This document shows, piece after piece, positions 1 through 14,500 of a DNA stretch of 64,000 nt. A model generated the notes under the pieces. The model had not been told where the DNA came from and ran no database searches. It saw only the letters and a program-made list of their open reading frames with translations. The translations under genes and the position numbers were made by a program. Every line of letters begins with the position of its first letter. Position 1 is the first letter of the stretch. The DNA comes from Cruorifilaria tuberocauda (Eukaryota > Nematoda > Chromadorea > Rhabditida > Onchocercidae): positions 215,737-279,736 of the forward strand of contig JABVXU010000036.1 in assembly GCA_013365365.1 (NCBI GenBank), read 5' to 3'.

Positions 1-952
1 AGAATAAACCCCAAAACTGCAGAACAACAATGAAGCACGAAATCAGTTCTGTAATGAACTGAACAGTGTTAATTTTTTGTGAACATTTTACTGATAGGAA
101 GTCGACAAAAAAAATAATGGCAGAAAAGATAAATAATGTCCTAATTACTACTTTAATCAATAGTATTATAAAGTTAATGGTGAATAGCTCGAAGATAAAA
201 TGATAATTTGAATTAAAATTGAAAGCCACCGTACTGAATGAAATATAATAATAAATTCTGGTGAAATAATAAAATAATAAAATTTCTGGTGAGCTATGAA
301 AAACTTCATTCAATACATCATAATTTCAATTTCACTTTTTCCCTCATTTTTGCTTAGAAGCAATAAAGTTTTTTATAGTGATATATGAGAAAATTGTAAT
401 GGCTTAAAACGAGATATATAGCAGTTAAAACTTCAAACATTATTTTAATTACTTAAGTAGCATTGACTTTTAAACTGGAAAAAATAAAATATATCATATT
501 TCCAAATTAATAAGGAAGTATTCGATGTCTAAACTATAAATTAATAATAAATATCAATAAATTTTCTCATCCCCATATCTTTGCTTGGTATTCTATCGAT
601 TGAAATTTATGCAGAAAAGGTTAGAATTTATCAAAAACAGCAAAACCTGTTTGGAAAACGAAGAAAAAGAGCATGAAAAGCAGTGATAAAAGCGAAAACA
701 GCGGTAATGATAGGTATTAATAAAAGATAAAACGGTGAACAAAATAGCAAATGACTAATGCCAAGCCAGAATTCACACTGAAATTACATGCAATACATGA
801 AAAGAGCAATGAAATCTTCGAAATAATAAATAATCTTGCAAAAAATCTTTTAATCAGCACAACTTACATATTAGAATAAAGAAAATATTGTATTTATCAT
901 TTCTTGCTAATTAGGATGCAATTTGTAAAGACTAGCAGAAATATCACTCTAA
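1..952. other. intergenic, no gene seen
   Basis: AT-rich sequence with short ORFs only. No exon with believable splice signals was found on either strand. Confidence 0.5.
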
Positions 953-1139
953 TCACCGTAAATATAATTGTCGTGAGATTTGATACTGAAGGGAACAAAT
1001 TTTGAAATATATTTTGAAAATCCAAAATTTTTATTTGAATGAAATATTTAAAAAAGAATAAAAAATGACTTACAAATGCTACAATAACAAGGAGCGGATT
1101 TAATGACCACCGGAAACCGTTCTGACTATATACTGCCAT
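953..1139 (-). CDS. candidate two-exon 32-residue membrane microprotein
   Basis: Proposed exons are 1074-1139 and 953-985. Exon 1 starts at ATG 1139, encodes 22 residues beginning MAVYSQNGFRW, and ends at a perfect GTAAGT donor. After an 88-base intron ending in TTCCCTTCAG, the second exon continues in phase 0 with YQISRQLYLR and a TGA stop at 953-955. Residues about 12-23 (SLNPLLVIVAFY) could form one short transmembrane helix, flanked by Arg on both sides. I do not recognise the family. The evidence is the pairing of two strong splice sites in phase, with no homology, so it could be chance or the 5' end of a longer gene. Confidence 0.3.
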
Positions 1140-4100
1140 CTTAATATCACAAAAATTTAGAAATACTATCAACTAGTAGGGATAAAGCCAAGAAAATATT
1201 AACATTCTTTTTTGGAATAGAATATTAAAACGATTTCTAAAGCACATGCCTTTTTGACCTAAAAAATAATCAAGAAAATTCTTATTTTCTTGTGTTTTCA
1301 CGTTGCTTCAAAATGTTTAATAATTCTATCGCATAATTCTTTCTAAAATTATTGACAGATTTCAAAATAAGTTCATAAAAAGCAGTAAAAGACGCTTATA
1401 TGTCAGCGTTAACCCATTATATAACTATAATTATAAACGCGATAGCGATAGCGTGCCTTATGCAGTGAAGCAAGTAGAATGAAAGTTTTTGATTAATAAT
1501 CGGAAGAAAGTTTTAGAAATCTGCTCACCGATCACCTGAAATAGCCAAATATTTGTTATAAAACTTCATGTTTGCTTTAAACCCAAAAGGTTTGTTGTTA
1601 TTATCTAGAATTCTAAAAGATAATGAATAAAGAAAATATTTGATTTTTTTATTGCGAAGTAATGTTTAATAATACTTTAAAATCAAAATCGAATTTCAAA
1701 AATTAAAAATGACGGACATATTTAATAGCAATGGTATAATAAGCTGCTTCGATAATCCTTCCAATATAAATTTAAGTCTTTTGAAACTGTTATTTGGAAA
1801 CCATAAATTTGAAAAGTGAAAAGATATCTTTTACTAATTAAAGAATCAAATAGCAAAAATTTTAAATTGATCATTTTCTCAGATGAATATAGTTAGTCAC
1901 ATTTCTCAAATAATTTCAAACATAAGGGCTGAAATTTTATGCTCTGAAAAAAATTGTGATAACTTCTTAAGAAGAGCTTTTTCAATGAATTTAATTTCAG
2001 ATTTGCTGAAATCACAAGAAAGAAAGAGAAAGCACTACACTTAATTTAGGAAAATAATTCAAGCCTGCAAGGTTGGACTGCTACTGAGTGAATTATCTTT
2101 CAGGCAAGCAGCTAAAACTGCGAAATGAAATAAGAACAAAGTTCTCTTGTCGAAATCTTCGCTACTTTCTCTAATTTAGTTGGGCCAAACTAAACTAAAA
2201 GTTAACCAAACTAAACTTTTTATTTGCATTTTCCACAGAAAATGAATCGTGATTCATCTATGGACCAGTTTTTTGAGGACAGAACTAATGATGAAAGAAA
2301 AATATTCAATTCCGTACAAGCAAAGATTTGAAATGATTCAGATATTGATAAACTTTTTAGACTTTTTATATTTTAAAGCCTAGGCGAAAACTGAAACCAT
2401 ACATACGAATTTTTCTTTTTTTGTTTTTAAGATTTGATAAATGAGATTTAAAACGAATCTAGCATTGTTGCTATACTCATAATGGTTCCCCGGAGATGTA
2501 AATCATTAATATATAGATGATTTCTAATTTGAAAACTGAACAACTCTTAGATATTCAACTGTGTAACTTCCCAATGGGAACACAATCGGATTTTGTTGTA
2601 TTTTTCATTCAGATTACTGCTTCTTCCTGCTTTAATTCAATTCCAAAGATATCAACTAATTTGGCATTTCTCTGATGGATGTATTATAGTATCAAAAAAA
2701 TTCTTCCAGTCGTTTTGTCGCTTTCACATTCTAAAAATGGACAATATTTTAAGTTAATGTTATGCTGTTTTTGCGGTTTTTTTTGAAATAAAATATCTAA
2801 CAATTTATCTCACCAAATCTTATATTCATTTCAAAACGTCATATTTCGAAATGAAAAGGGAAAAAAGAAGTATGATGCAATGATGTTAGCAGAAGCTGAT
2901 AGTAGCAACTTTTACTATCATTATTCCATATCCGTCGAGGAATTTTCGCTTCATAAATGTACACATTTTTAACTTAAATTAATTAAAGGTGCACAAATTA
3001 TTTGTTTTTATAACTACTGAAAGCATGAGCATATAATCGAAAGTAAAAATTTCTGCAATTCAAAAAAGCATCCTATTTTAGCATTTCCTCACAATTATAT
3101 TTGAATCGCTTCGTAATGCGCGAAATCAGGGCTGAAACTGCCAGCTTTCGTAATGTTGTTACAGGAAATAAAAGTTAAGGTAAAATAGGAAATGTTTACA
3201 GATTGAATAGATTCGAGAGTACGTTCTACTTTATCATTCCTGCTAGCTACTGTCGTTGTTTACCTTCTACACTGTTATTTGAGATAAAGACTGCGGCGGT
3301 ATACATCATATCAAATGAGACAATCTTTCTCATTAATCATCATTTCTAGAAATGCAAGATCGAAAGGTCAATATTAGCCATATTTTCTTTTAGCAAATAT
3401 TAAATTTTTGCTAGAACTATCAAATTTTGATAATGATTAATAATAATTAAGGATTTAAAGCTATTTGTGTATAATTATTTTCAAAATTTGTTCCGAACAA
3501 TAATCTATTTAAAAGATATAATTAATAGCTCATTTATATTTTGCGTCAAGTGATAAAATTGTCAGTAATTTGCTACGGATTTCCAAGGCTGCAAAACTAA
3601 CTGGTCTCATTCGTACTGTAAAGCTGAGGATGAAATCTAAGAATGAAATTTGAAAATTTAAGCTGCCTATGTATTTGTTTACTTGTTTACTGATTTTAAC
3701 GGTATAGATTCATGAAAATTAACCTAAAATCTCACTTCACTTCAGCATAAGACAAACTTTTTAAAATTTCATTTTCCTTATGATAATCTAAGAGATTATT
3801 AAGGTTGCAGCGAGAAATGACTCGTGGATAAATCATTCATGCCTCTTTCAGTTTACTGTCTCCTTTCCATTTCATTGAAAAGTTTACTTAAAGGGAGGAA
3901 GGAATATCTCAGAGAGGCAGATTTCAACAGATGAAGCAAATGAAGAGGATGAGACAAATACCGTGTATCGGCGACATCCAATGACAGATAATAAGAACCT
4001 TAGGAGAGAGAAGGCGTACATAATTCTAACTTACCTGAACTTACCTGTGGCATAGCTCAGCATCATCAACAAATTCATCCTCATTTGCTATATTTCATCG

Positions 4101-4392
4101 GTTTCCAAGTGTGCTGACTGGTAGTGGAGAATTTTCTCCAGCATTCTCAAAAAGTATTTTAGCTAAACATACTTTTTCGGCAAATGAATAATTCATATAC
4201 CACTTTAAATTGTTCTACAAAATTGAGCTAAGCCAACAGATCAATCTATTTTATGAATATCAGCTAACAAGTTGTTTTACTTTATTTTATTTAAGAATTC
4301 TTTAACGGATACTGCTTCAAAATTTACTTCTTAACAATGTGTTCTCCCAATCAACAAAAATAGTATCAGAAAAATTTTCGCCTAATAAATAT
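1140..4392. other. upstream region of the homeobox gene
   Basis: No supported exon. The stretch is AT-rich. An upstream ATG at 4337 opens an eight-codon reading frame ending in TAG, ahead of the start chosen for the homeobox gene. Regulatory elements are expected here, but I cannot name one with confidence. Confidence 0.4.
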
Positions 4393-7300
4393 ATGTTCCC
4401 GTTGAACGCTGCTGCATTTGCAGCCGCTCATGCGGCTGCAACCACTTCCGGATCAACAGCAATTACTGGGTTACCGGGATCAAACTACAATTCATTGGGG
4501 ACATCGCAATGTCCAGCCACCACTGCTACTGGCACCACCGGTACTCCAGCAACTATTAGTTTCATCAGCAATAAGTAAGTTGAAGCATGTTTGATGCGAT
4601 ACACAAAACGAAAATGACTGAATAAAAAATTTGAATTTCATGTAACTTGAAATAGATATTGAAATGAATTATTTGTATCTGCAAGAAATTGGATGATAGT
4701 TGGAAACGCTGTAATTATTCAAAACATCTCAAGCAACTAAATGAATTTGTATTGAAAAGGCTGTTTCTTTCTATTAGATGAAACGCTAAAGAGAAATAAG
4801 CTAATCAAGTGGCAAGATAGCAGGTGGAAGAGAAAGAAGAAAAGGAATAAAATAGAGTAATTGTTCCTTCAGGATTATTTCGTTGATCCCACAGGAGCTA
4901 AAAGTTAATTAACCTATTCTCTATTCATTAGCGGATCATATCATTAAAAACTTCATTTGCATTTTCATTTAATGATATCAATTTCATTCACTTTTAAATA
5001 AATGTTACTTAATTATTTTTTGAAACTCCGCAACTGATTTGATTCAGGCGCATTGTGAAATTTCCTACTGCCATTTCATAATTTTTTATGAATACACGAT
5101 AGCAGTAATTTTTTACATATAAATTATTCATTAGTCTTTTTATGATCACAACGTCCATACTTCTTTTTATTAATGTGAAGCTAAATTGCAAAAAAACGTG
5201 AGCGGTTGGAAAAAATTACTTATGAGATCAAATTTCGATTGCAATTTAGCTTCAATTAGTTAATAACGAAAGCATAACATGCACATTTATGGACTTAAAA
5301 GTCTGAATTGTCTTTCCTTTGTGTTTCATTTTCAGAGAGCGTCATTAGAACGTGAATTCATGATAATTCTGAATAAAAAAAATTTGAAGCAATCTTCTTA
5401 TCCATATTTGTTCTATGTCTAACTTTGAATGAGGAATATATTCTAAACTACTCTTGATCTTCAATTTAGAGTAATTAACACTTATTTATGATATAATTCT
5501 ATTCATAACACAGAAAATCAATTTCAGTCAATGTAAAGATTCTCCTCAAAAATGCAAATAATATGAAGACGAATGATTTAAATCTTTCGCAGGAATTTCT
5601 CACGAAAATTTTTCTAAAATTTGTGAAGTTGGCGAAAATTACTGTTTGCTTTACTTTTGTGATAGTGAAAAATTTGTATTAAATTACAAATCGTTTGTTA
5701 GTCTTGTAGAAGAGCGCTCTTGTCCACTTTAAAATGGACCTTTTTCCTTTCTTTAAATCGATTCAGTAAATTATTTACTCCTTCGTTCTGATGAGCATTA
5801 AACGATTTTCAAGCCTTCAATTTTCTTCTCAAGTCAGATAGTACTAATTTTAATCTATAAAACGTTTTATTTCTTCAGATGTGAATTATTAAAACCAAAT
5901 ATATTCGATGGTACAGGAATAAGCAATTGTCACAGCTATCCTTCATCATCTTGGACCGATCATTTACCATTGATTGGTGGTAAGCTTTCCTTTTTCAACT
6001 TCTACTCATGTGTAAGATTCGCGCAATAATTTACAAGAACGCCATTGCTTAAATAATAATTATGTCGCAAAGATTACAGCGATCTCAATTGAGCAGTGTC
6101 ATGTCCAAAGTTAAATTTATCTGAATTCACACTTTTTCTTTTATATCAAATAAAATGTCCTTCTTACTGTATAAACTTGACCATTGATACCAGCGTATTA
6201 CTAATAGTATTCAGGATATCATCGTGCCTCACCGGTATTTGATACCTCATATTCCTCACCATGCACCACATCCTATCCAGTCTATGATCAGAGCGCATTT
6301 AACACGCACCAAACTTATCTTACATCATCCGCCGCACCTTTCGGGTTTGTTAACATTTCTTTTAAATTTTAGTCACTATTCGCAAATAGTTTGCGAAAAT
6401 GAAAGACTTACTTATAAATAATGAAAATAAGCGCAAAATTTGGAACATTTTCTGAAACTTTCAAATCAATAATTTTTATATCACATTATTTAGGTTTGAT
6501 ATAATCAATACACCAGTTGGTGGCTGTGGTGAGGTTGAAAAGAATTTGGAAGCGCCATTACTGTCTACTTCCTCACATTACAACAAATCTGAAAATGAAG
6601 AGGATATTAACGGTGCCAGCATAATCAGGTACTTAAAAATCACATTGACGTATAAAAAATTTGCATATTCAAGCTGCAATACACCATATTACACTACTGG
6701 AAAAGTACAATAGTGGAATGAATGATAATGTCAGATTTTAGGAATAATACTAAAAATTCATATGACGTATGATATCGCTGAAATAATTCATGTTTTTTAG
6801 TAAAGAAACAAGTGAAGATATTACTGATGTTCTCAACGAAAATGAAACGTTTAATGAGGAAGAAGGTAGATGTTTTTACGTTAAATTTGAATTTCATAGT
6901 CTCAAATGATCAGTTATAAACTTTATTATAATACATAAATGTTTCTCTGAAGTACTGAAACTTTTTATTCTTTTTGCAGAAGTAAAAGAAAAAAAGAGAC
7001 GGCGCAAACGACGGGTATTATTTACAAAATTACAAACTTTTGAGCTTGAAAGGAGATTTCGCACGCAAAGGTATCTTTCGGCACCTGAACGTGAACAACT
7101 TGCGATGCAAATCCGTTTAACACCGACACAAGTGAAAATTTGGTTCCAAAATCATAGGTGTCTATTAAAACTTTATCCATGAATTGATTACAGTTTGAAA
7201 ACAGAAATTATCCTTTTAACGAAACGATCATGTGAATTAAGTCGCGGAAATGATAAATTTTATTTTTTAATTTTTTTTTATTTTACCACTCACAAAAACA

Positions 7301-7634
7301 ACACCTCAGACTTTTTTGGATCCAAAATCAAAAGATGTATCCATTTCAATTTTTCAGGTACAAAACAAAGAAGACTTGCCAGGATAAGGGACTGAATCCT
7401 AGTTTGGTACAGGGTAACATGCCAGGAGTTAATTTCTCGCAATCAAAGCGCATTCCGGTGCAGATGTTGGTACATGACGGGAAGCCGTGTCCCGCAGATT
7501 TTGTTACCGGTACCTGCCCCACATCAAATACTCTACCGGGTTCGTTTACACCAAATGGAAACTATTTCACACCGACCAATTCTATTTTGCCTTCCACTTC
7601 ACATTACTATATGCCAAATGGATGGACTTGGTAA
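4393..7634 (+). CDS. ceh-22: NK-2 class homeobox transcription factor, CEH-22-like
   Basis: DNA-binding transcription factor of the NK-2/tinman class, expected in the nucleus. C. elegans CEH-22 specifies pharyngeal muscle. Exons: 4393-4574, 5879-5979, 6215-6344, 6494-6628, 6801-6865, 6980-7157 and 7358-7634, joining in phase to 355 residues (CEH-22 is of similar length). The homeodomain is encoded by exons 6 and 7. It follows an Arg/Lys-rich start ([11 protein letters not shown]) and contains [19 protein letters not shown]; the tyrosine in QNHRYK (homeodomain position 54) marks the NK-2 class. Downstream lies the NK-2 specific domain ([13 protein letters not shown]). The protein ends GWTW, reminiscent of the aromatic C-termini of Nkx2 proteins. 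The N-terminal half has an Ala/Thr-rich stretch and an acidic linker; I see no TN repressor motif. The start is the first in-frame ATG in an open frame beginning near 4306. ceh-24 or another NK-2 paralogue is the main alternative. Confidence 0.88.
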
Positions 7635-8562
7635 TTAAACTAAAGTTGTATACTAATTACTATTTCTAATTTAGCAAAAACTGCTATCAGTTAAGTCTTT
7701 TGGAAATTGACACTGGTTGATTTAACGGTTTTTCTGAAAATTGAAAATGATCCTCATGGCTTACTTCTTTTATCTTTTATCAAAAGTACTTCTATATGAA
7801 CAGGAATAACATCATTGCGACGCGCAATTCAAATCTTGAATTTTAAGAGAACAGAGGACAACAAAGAACTAGTAAAATTTAGATAATATGAACTGGGTGA
7901 GGCAATTTTAGTTCTACAAGCTTCGTGCGTCATATATTATTGTAAATTGTGTTCCAGTACATTTCGCGTGGTTTCATTCTTCATTCAGAATAATTCGTAA
8001 CTATATTATATTTCATTTTTATTACATATCTTTGCTCTATTTTTGCAAATTATTTGTGATTTTTGACGTCATCATGTATTTAATTCTTTTAGTTTAATGA
8101 ATTTTAATTGTGCTCAAGCGAAATAAATTCGTAAATGACTCATAGTGATTTTTTTAATGATTTGTTTTGAATAATAAAATTTTACCAATTTAATTACTTT
8201 CGTAAAACTATGCATGAAACACATAGAGAAAATATTTCCAAAATTTTAAGAAGAAAGAATATATAAAACTCTCAGGATATAACATTTATATAATGTTCTC
8301 TCTCTTTATTCTTGCTAAAATAAGGTAACAAATCAAGATTACTCGGCTACTATTCCTGATTAGTTATTATTTTATTGTGTAAACAAAAATTAAAAGCAGC
8401 AATAGATAACAATGTCCAAAATACGTTGAATGGAAAATATCGGTTCATAATTATAGACCTTGAAGTACAGATGTAGCTTTTCGCAATCTCTGAAATTATA
8501 CCTTAATTTCATATTTTATCAAAGATATAGTATTTAAATGATTTTGAACATTCAATTGAATT
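7635..8562. other. tail-to-tail intergenic region
   Basis: Lies between the stop codons of two convergent genes and should hold both 3' UTRs. No exon was recognised. Confidence 0.5.
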
Positions 8563-11500
8563 TTAAATTTTAATAAAATGGTATACTACCTGCTCCATTC
8601 CTACTTCAATTTCTCGCCTTAGCAATTCGAAATTTTCATCGATCTGTTCCAACTTTCTTTCTTTTGCTTTATTTAGCCTTCTTTGCTCTTCTAAGCCAAG
8701 TTTTACATATTTTCCTCGTAAATCTTCTGTCCTAAAATCGTTTTCACTAATGACATTTCATTGAGCATTTAATTTTTTCAGAGAAAATTTTAAAATTCGA
8801 ACAAAGCATATTAATAATATTTTAATACTTTAAAAATTTGAAAAAATCTTCATATCAATTCATTTTATTTCAATGAAAATACGCTACTGAAACAGTATCG
8901 ATTAAATTATCATCGATTAAGTAAACAAGCAGTAAAGAGCTATTCATCTATTCTTGTGCTCAAAAAATACTGTAAAGATTGTGTGAGAGAAGTGATTTAC
9001 CTCTCTCACGCAAAGATAACTAACTATTGTTTACATTTGAGAAGTACTGGAGGTGACATACGTATCCGTTTGCAATGCATTCCACTGCTCAGTATAGCGC
9101 TTCTGGTGATTTAATTTATTCAGTTGTTTTGACTCACTTAAATAGCGTTAACTTGAAAAAGAAAAATTTTTCCTTATATAAGAATCATCTAAACAAGTTA
9201 TAAATTACATTTTGACTTTTGAAAATTCCATTTCAGCTTAAATATTACTTTAATTTCACTTAATTAGGCAAGAATATTTTAAGGTGTTACGAAATTATAA
9301 TTTGCCTATTAGTTCATTTATTTAAATTCGCGTTCTTATTGAATTGTTATACCATTTATAAGCCATATCGAGTCGTTTAATAAGTTTCTTCTTATTCTGT
9401 TCCGCCAGTGATATAATAAGTTCTGTTCTCTGAATGAAATGTTATTAAAATTTCAAACATCAAAATATGTCAGGTACACTTGCAAGACTTTTATTTTGAT
9501 TTGCATCCAAAAACATGAAGGCTAACCTCCTTTTCATATTTAGCATAAATAGCAAAAGCATTCTCATGAAAATTCTTCGCTATAGAACATACTGTCCTAA
9601 AATTACTTTTATTTCATAAATATAAAATTACTTCAACTGTCCTAAAACCAATTTTACTTCATAAATGTAAAATTGCTTTACAATTTTTAGATTCAAATTT
9701 ACAAAAAAAAATTTCAAAAGGACAAAACTGATGAAAAATCATTTTATAACCTTTTTTCCAATTTGAAGCTATGTTCATTAATTAAGAAAATGGACACCTT
9801 AGTTTGATTGAAGCATTAAGCATATCAAGGATATACTGATGTTTCTTTTTGAAATTCTTCTCCAATTTTACAACTTTTTGACTATTGGCTAATTCATCTT
9901 CTCTTAAAAATTGTAGTTCCATATCATCCAAATAAAAGCGCTCTTTCAATTTTTCTATAAATTAAAAAAATCGTATAAGCAAATATAATATAATATAATA
10001 TAATATAATATAATATAATATAATAAATATAATAAAATAACATAATAAATATGGCATAGAATCAAAACTTAATCATATTCTTATCAGTGAATTCCTTCTA
10101 GAAAGATATGAAAAAAGAGTTAGGCTTAAGACTTAGATTCACAGCATATATTCCTAGCGCTCTGTAAAAAAAAATTTATTTCTGTTGTAATAATGAAATG
10201 AGACATCTTCGCATATTTTCAAAATCATAAAAGCTTGCCAAAATTCTTAATTATTTGGATATTTCGTGCATTGCGGTGTTTCGCGTCATCTAAGTGTCAA
10301 ATAAGACTAAGCATTGGTCTCCGGAAGGAAACTGATATTAACTATTTGACAAACCATTTTATTAATTTATTGCAGTAAAAAACAAAGCTTAAATTGATTA
10401 TCCTAGCTTCTTTTTTAAACGAAATAATTAAATTCTTATTTATTATGCATACCGGATATATTCCATTTATCAAAATTATGTAGCCTCATTCCATCGTCAC
10501 ATGTGCATCTTTCCTTTGCTAATTCACTCTCCGCACTTGTTGATCTCATCTGTCAAAAAAAAATTACTTGTAATCCAAATTAAAAATATACTATAGTATA
10601 GAGCACTTGTTGTGAGTTTATCAGTTTTATGATTAAAAAATCTTAAATTTCAATCTAATATAACAATTTTAGCTAACTTGTAATCTTACTTTTGATAATA
10701 AATCAGCATTATTTTCAAAATTTAGGCTGTTATCCGTACTACTGAATTCCCTCTCCTCTTCTACCGTATCCCAAAGTGTTGAATCAGTTGAAATTGATTT
10801 TGGTTCACTTTCCTCTAATGCCACAAGCATCTTTTCACGTTGTTTCATGCTATCTATCGGATTTACCAATGCCGCAGAAGCTACTGAAAATTGCGTGATG
10901 CGAGATATTTCAATCAAAATTTCAGCAAAGACTTCTATCTTCTTGAAATTAATAATCGTTTTGTTTCATCACCGATTTCAAATGTGTTTTAAGAAAATCG
11001 ATTAGATGGTTTCTAGAATAGATTTCTAGAATTAAATGCATTTGAACTATTGATGACAGTTACATACCTTCTTCACTTTCCATTATTTTCTTCATAGCCT
11101 CAATCGGATTTTGCAATGCGTTTACCAAATCTGCAATGGAAAATGTATTAAATAATTCTTCCTAATAATTAATTAAATCTGCATGAAATTTGAAAAAATA
11201 TTGAACTTAATATTTTGGTCATAAGAAGAAGCAACATTGCCGTTTATTTTTATTTTCAATATTATTCTATTGAAATGTAACTTTGCCTTATCATCAATTA
11301 CTTAATGGTAAAGAAAACGGAGGGAGAAGGTTGACTACCTTCGTTTTTTCGAAAGAAAAAAGGTAGTGATTTTTTTAATATTGAATAAATCGTACTAACG
11401 CTTCCATTATCGATATAGTCATGAACAAAGAATAAAACAAAAAGTGACACAGGACCCAATGGATGACTATGAGCATTTCGAAGTGGAATATGCCGGAATC

Positions 11501-14500
11501 CTGGCTGAATTGAACGGACCTGAAATTATTTTGTTGCAAACAGACTGATCCTGAGACAGAAGAATTCAATTGAAGTTTATGAAAAAAAATTAATTAAAAT
11601 ACAGTAAAATCAATCAGAACGATATGATGCAAAGTGGGCATCATTTTCCTTCAGATGGTAGTAAGGTAAGAGGTGAGCAGAGGTAACTCAGCTCTGCAAC
11701 CGCTTAGACAAGTAGTTGACGAAGTAGTCGGAAAATTCTAATAAGCAAGTGGAACATAATTTTGTTAGAAATCAACTAGAAATAAACTCGCATGTAAGAA
11801 CCGATGTCCAATAAGACGACCGCTCTCTTCGTACACGGCCAAACGAATCGATGCCATCTCCGGAAATATTATCTATAAAAGGAAGTCTGATTTTTTTTAT
11901 GCGCCTATATCCGATGAAAGATGAGTATGTGAAATGAAATTCGATATATCTTTCGGTATTTCACTAACAGCAATAAAATTTCAACCTTTCTAATAATTAA
12001 AAAACGGAATTAACCTTTTCGAATTTGAAGCTTTCTTCATAAGGATTCATATAGATGGGATTAATCCCATTATCCGTAACAATTCTTGTACGATATTTTC
12101 GTTTTGAAAATCGAGACAAATCATTGAAATGCCCATAAAAATTCATTTCTGCATATGTCGAGGGACGCTTCTCGCATACAAATGATAGCATTTGAGCAGA
12201 AATTATCTATGAACAGCTTGCATTAGGAAATCAAAGAAAATTTTCATTTTTTCAGGAATGAATTAGAGTGAAAACTAACGGTGACAGAAAGGTAGGCAGG
12301 TACAACAAGATCCATATTATGCGTTTCAAATGGATTGAATTTTGCATCAACTTTACGCATTAAACTTGGTTTAGGAACGTATCCGGAACGGCCGTTCTGT
12401 TCGAAAAACGCAACGTTCATTTGGAATGGTATATCAGGTGTTTGCATATTTATAGCTGTCATTTGACAACCACAATTCCAAAATTTCTAGAAAAATCCAT
12501 CTCTAAAAAGTCTTCCACAAAAATCGAAAATATTCTATAAATTTGTTGAAAAGTATTGTAATTTTAAATGATGGAAACGTACAATAGGCCAAAAATTGCT
12601 AGAATCAACACGTTTCCCTTTTGGATAAACGCGCGTAATTTGCTTTTTATTGTGATTAACGAATTCAATTGGATTGTCTTTAACCAATTCATAAGCACGA
12701 GATTCATTCATCGAAAATATTCCATAACTCATTTGTTTACCTGTATCATGTAATTTCAATTGTTCTAATACAAGAGCAGAATAAATTGAAAAACTACAGT
12801 AATACTATAAGTACAAGTATCGTTTGCTTAAGAAAAATTTAAAACAATTTGATAAACTGAATGCAATAAAATCTTCGAAATTTATGCTTCAAATTATTGA
12901 TTTAAAAGTTACTTAAAAAAAATACAACAATATAAAACTTACCAAAAAGCTACAAAATACTAAAAAATTAAATTGTTGAAATTATTGAAGTTTTCAATTA
13001 TAAAAGAAGCTAATATTCGTTAATTCAAAATTTTATAAATTGGGAAAAGCGAAAGACTCACTTTTACAATCAGTGAATGACGTGAATTTTCCCATCGCAC
13101 GCATATAATTCACGAGATCCGATAATTCACGAGCAATAACCTGTAATTCTTTACCAATTAACGATAGCCTGAAATTTAGGAAATAATGAACTTTTAGTCT
13201 CTTAATTAATGGAATTAACAAACTGAATTTTGTGATTGCTCCTGCGTATTTGCTCCATTCTGGTGAACGTTATCATCTAAATTTTAAAAATAATGTAATA
13301 GAAGAAAAACTATTTTACTTCATCAGATAACTTGAATAGACATATGCAACCTGAATTAAATTGAAGCTCAGATTTAATTTAAGTTTAGTCAGAGATAATT
13401 GGAAACTGTTTCCGAAAATTTTGAAATGCACCTTTCTCACTGTTTTCGCTTCCACTAAGATCGCTTTCAACAGGATTTTGTGGCGTTGACGCTGAAATAA
13501 TCATTTGAAGTGACGAAGTTCAAACATAGTTTATTTTTAGTATTTAGAGCAAAACAGAAGTGTAAAACATTGGAAATAAATTTTTCGTTTTTAATTGTTA
13601 AAATTGAAGATTCATGCCTTTGAATATATTCGAAAAATTAAAAGAAATGTTAATTAAAGAAACATTTAAAAATTAAGATATTGGAATTAAGATATTTTAT
13701 ATATAAATTTAAAGATATAAATATCAGTTACATTGAAGCAATTTCAGAATTGCTAAATTTAAAGCAACATTTTAAGTAAAATTGAACCAACTGAATTTTA
13801 AGAAAGATTAGTAGCATAAAAATTTCAGAAAAGAAATTAATAAAAGATTATAGGAATTCCTCAAACTTCCAATTCTTGACTTACAAACTGATCTGTCAAA
13901 AAAATCCTCTGTTTCTGTGTTATCGATCTTCTTATTTTTGATTAAAATCTTTTTCCTGAGCGCGTTTGGCGAGGGCAGACTCACACCCTGTTTAATCTAA
14001 ATAAATCTAATGAATTTTAGCGGTTCAACGAATTCATTTCATTTTGTCAATATATAAACTTAAAATTCGATGATCGAATGAGTAAATTTTGTCAAAGCCA
14101 AAGCACCGGATAGTCGTTCAATGGCTCGGTGAGTAAGAAATTTCCGAAAATTTCTCGGCAATACAATGCCATCTTCTTTTGTTGTTTCATGGAGCAATGA
14201 TTCTCTAATGACAGGATAACCGGAAATTCAGAAACCACAAAAGCTGTCTCCGAAATCGCTATAATAACATCCTGGAATTTGTTTTCTTGATATAAGGTTT
14301 ATACCGATAAAATTCAGTGGTCACATTCATTAATATATATTGCTGTTTGAAAAAGTTACGGTTATAATGAAATAAAAATAACGCTTATTTAAAAGAATGA
14401 CTCGAAGATTTTAATTTTTTTAACTTTTAGTTTCGTATTTTAATGTAACTTCAAAACTAATTGGAAAATGAAGAATTAACCTTAAATAATACAGGAGTAA

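Noticed and set aside
13141..13221. Extension of PLC-beta exon 13062-13140 to include LSLIGKELQ
   Set aside because: That acceptor is out of phase with the preceding linker exon. The ATTACAG acceptor at 13141-13142 restores phase and the family alignment.
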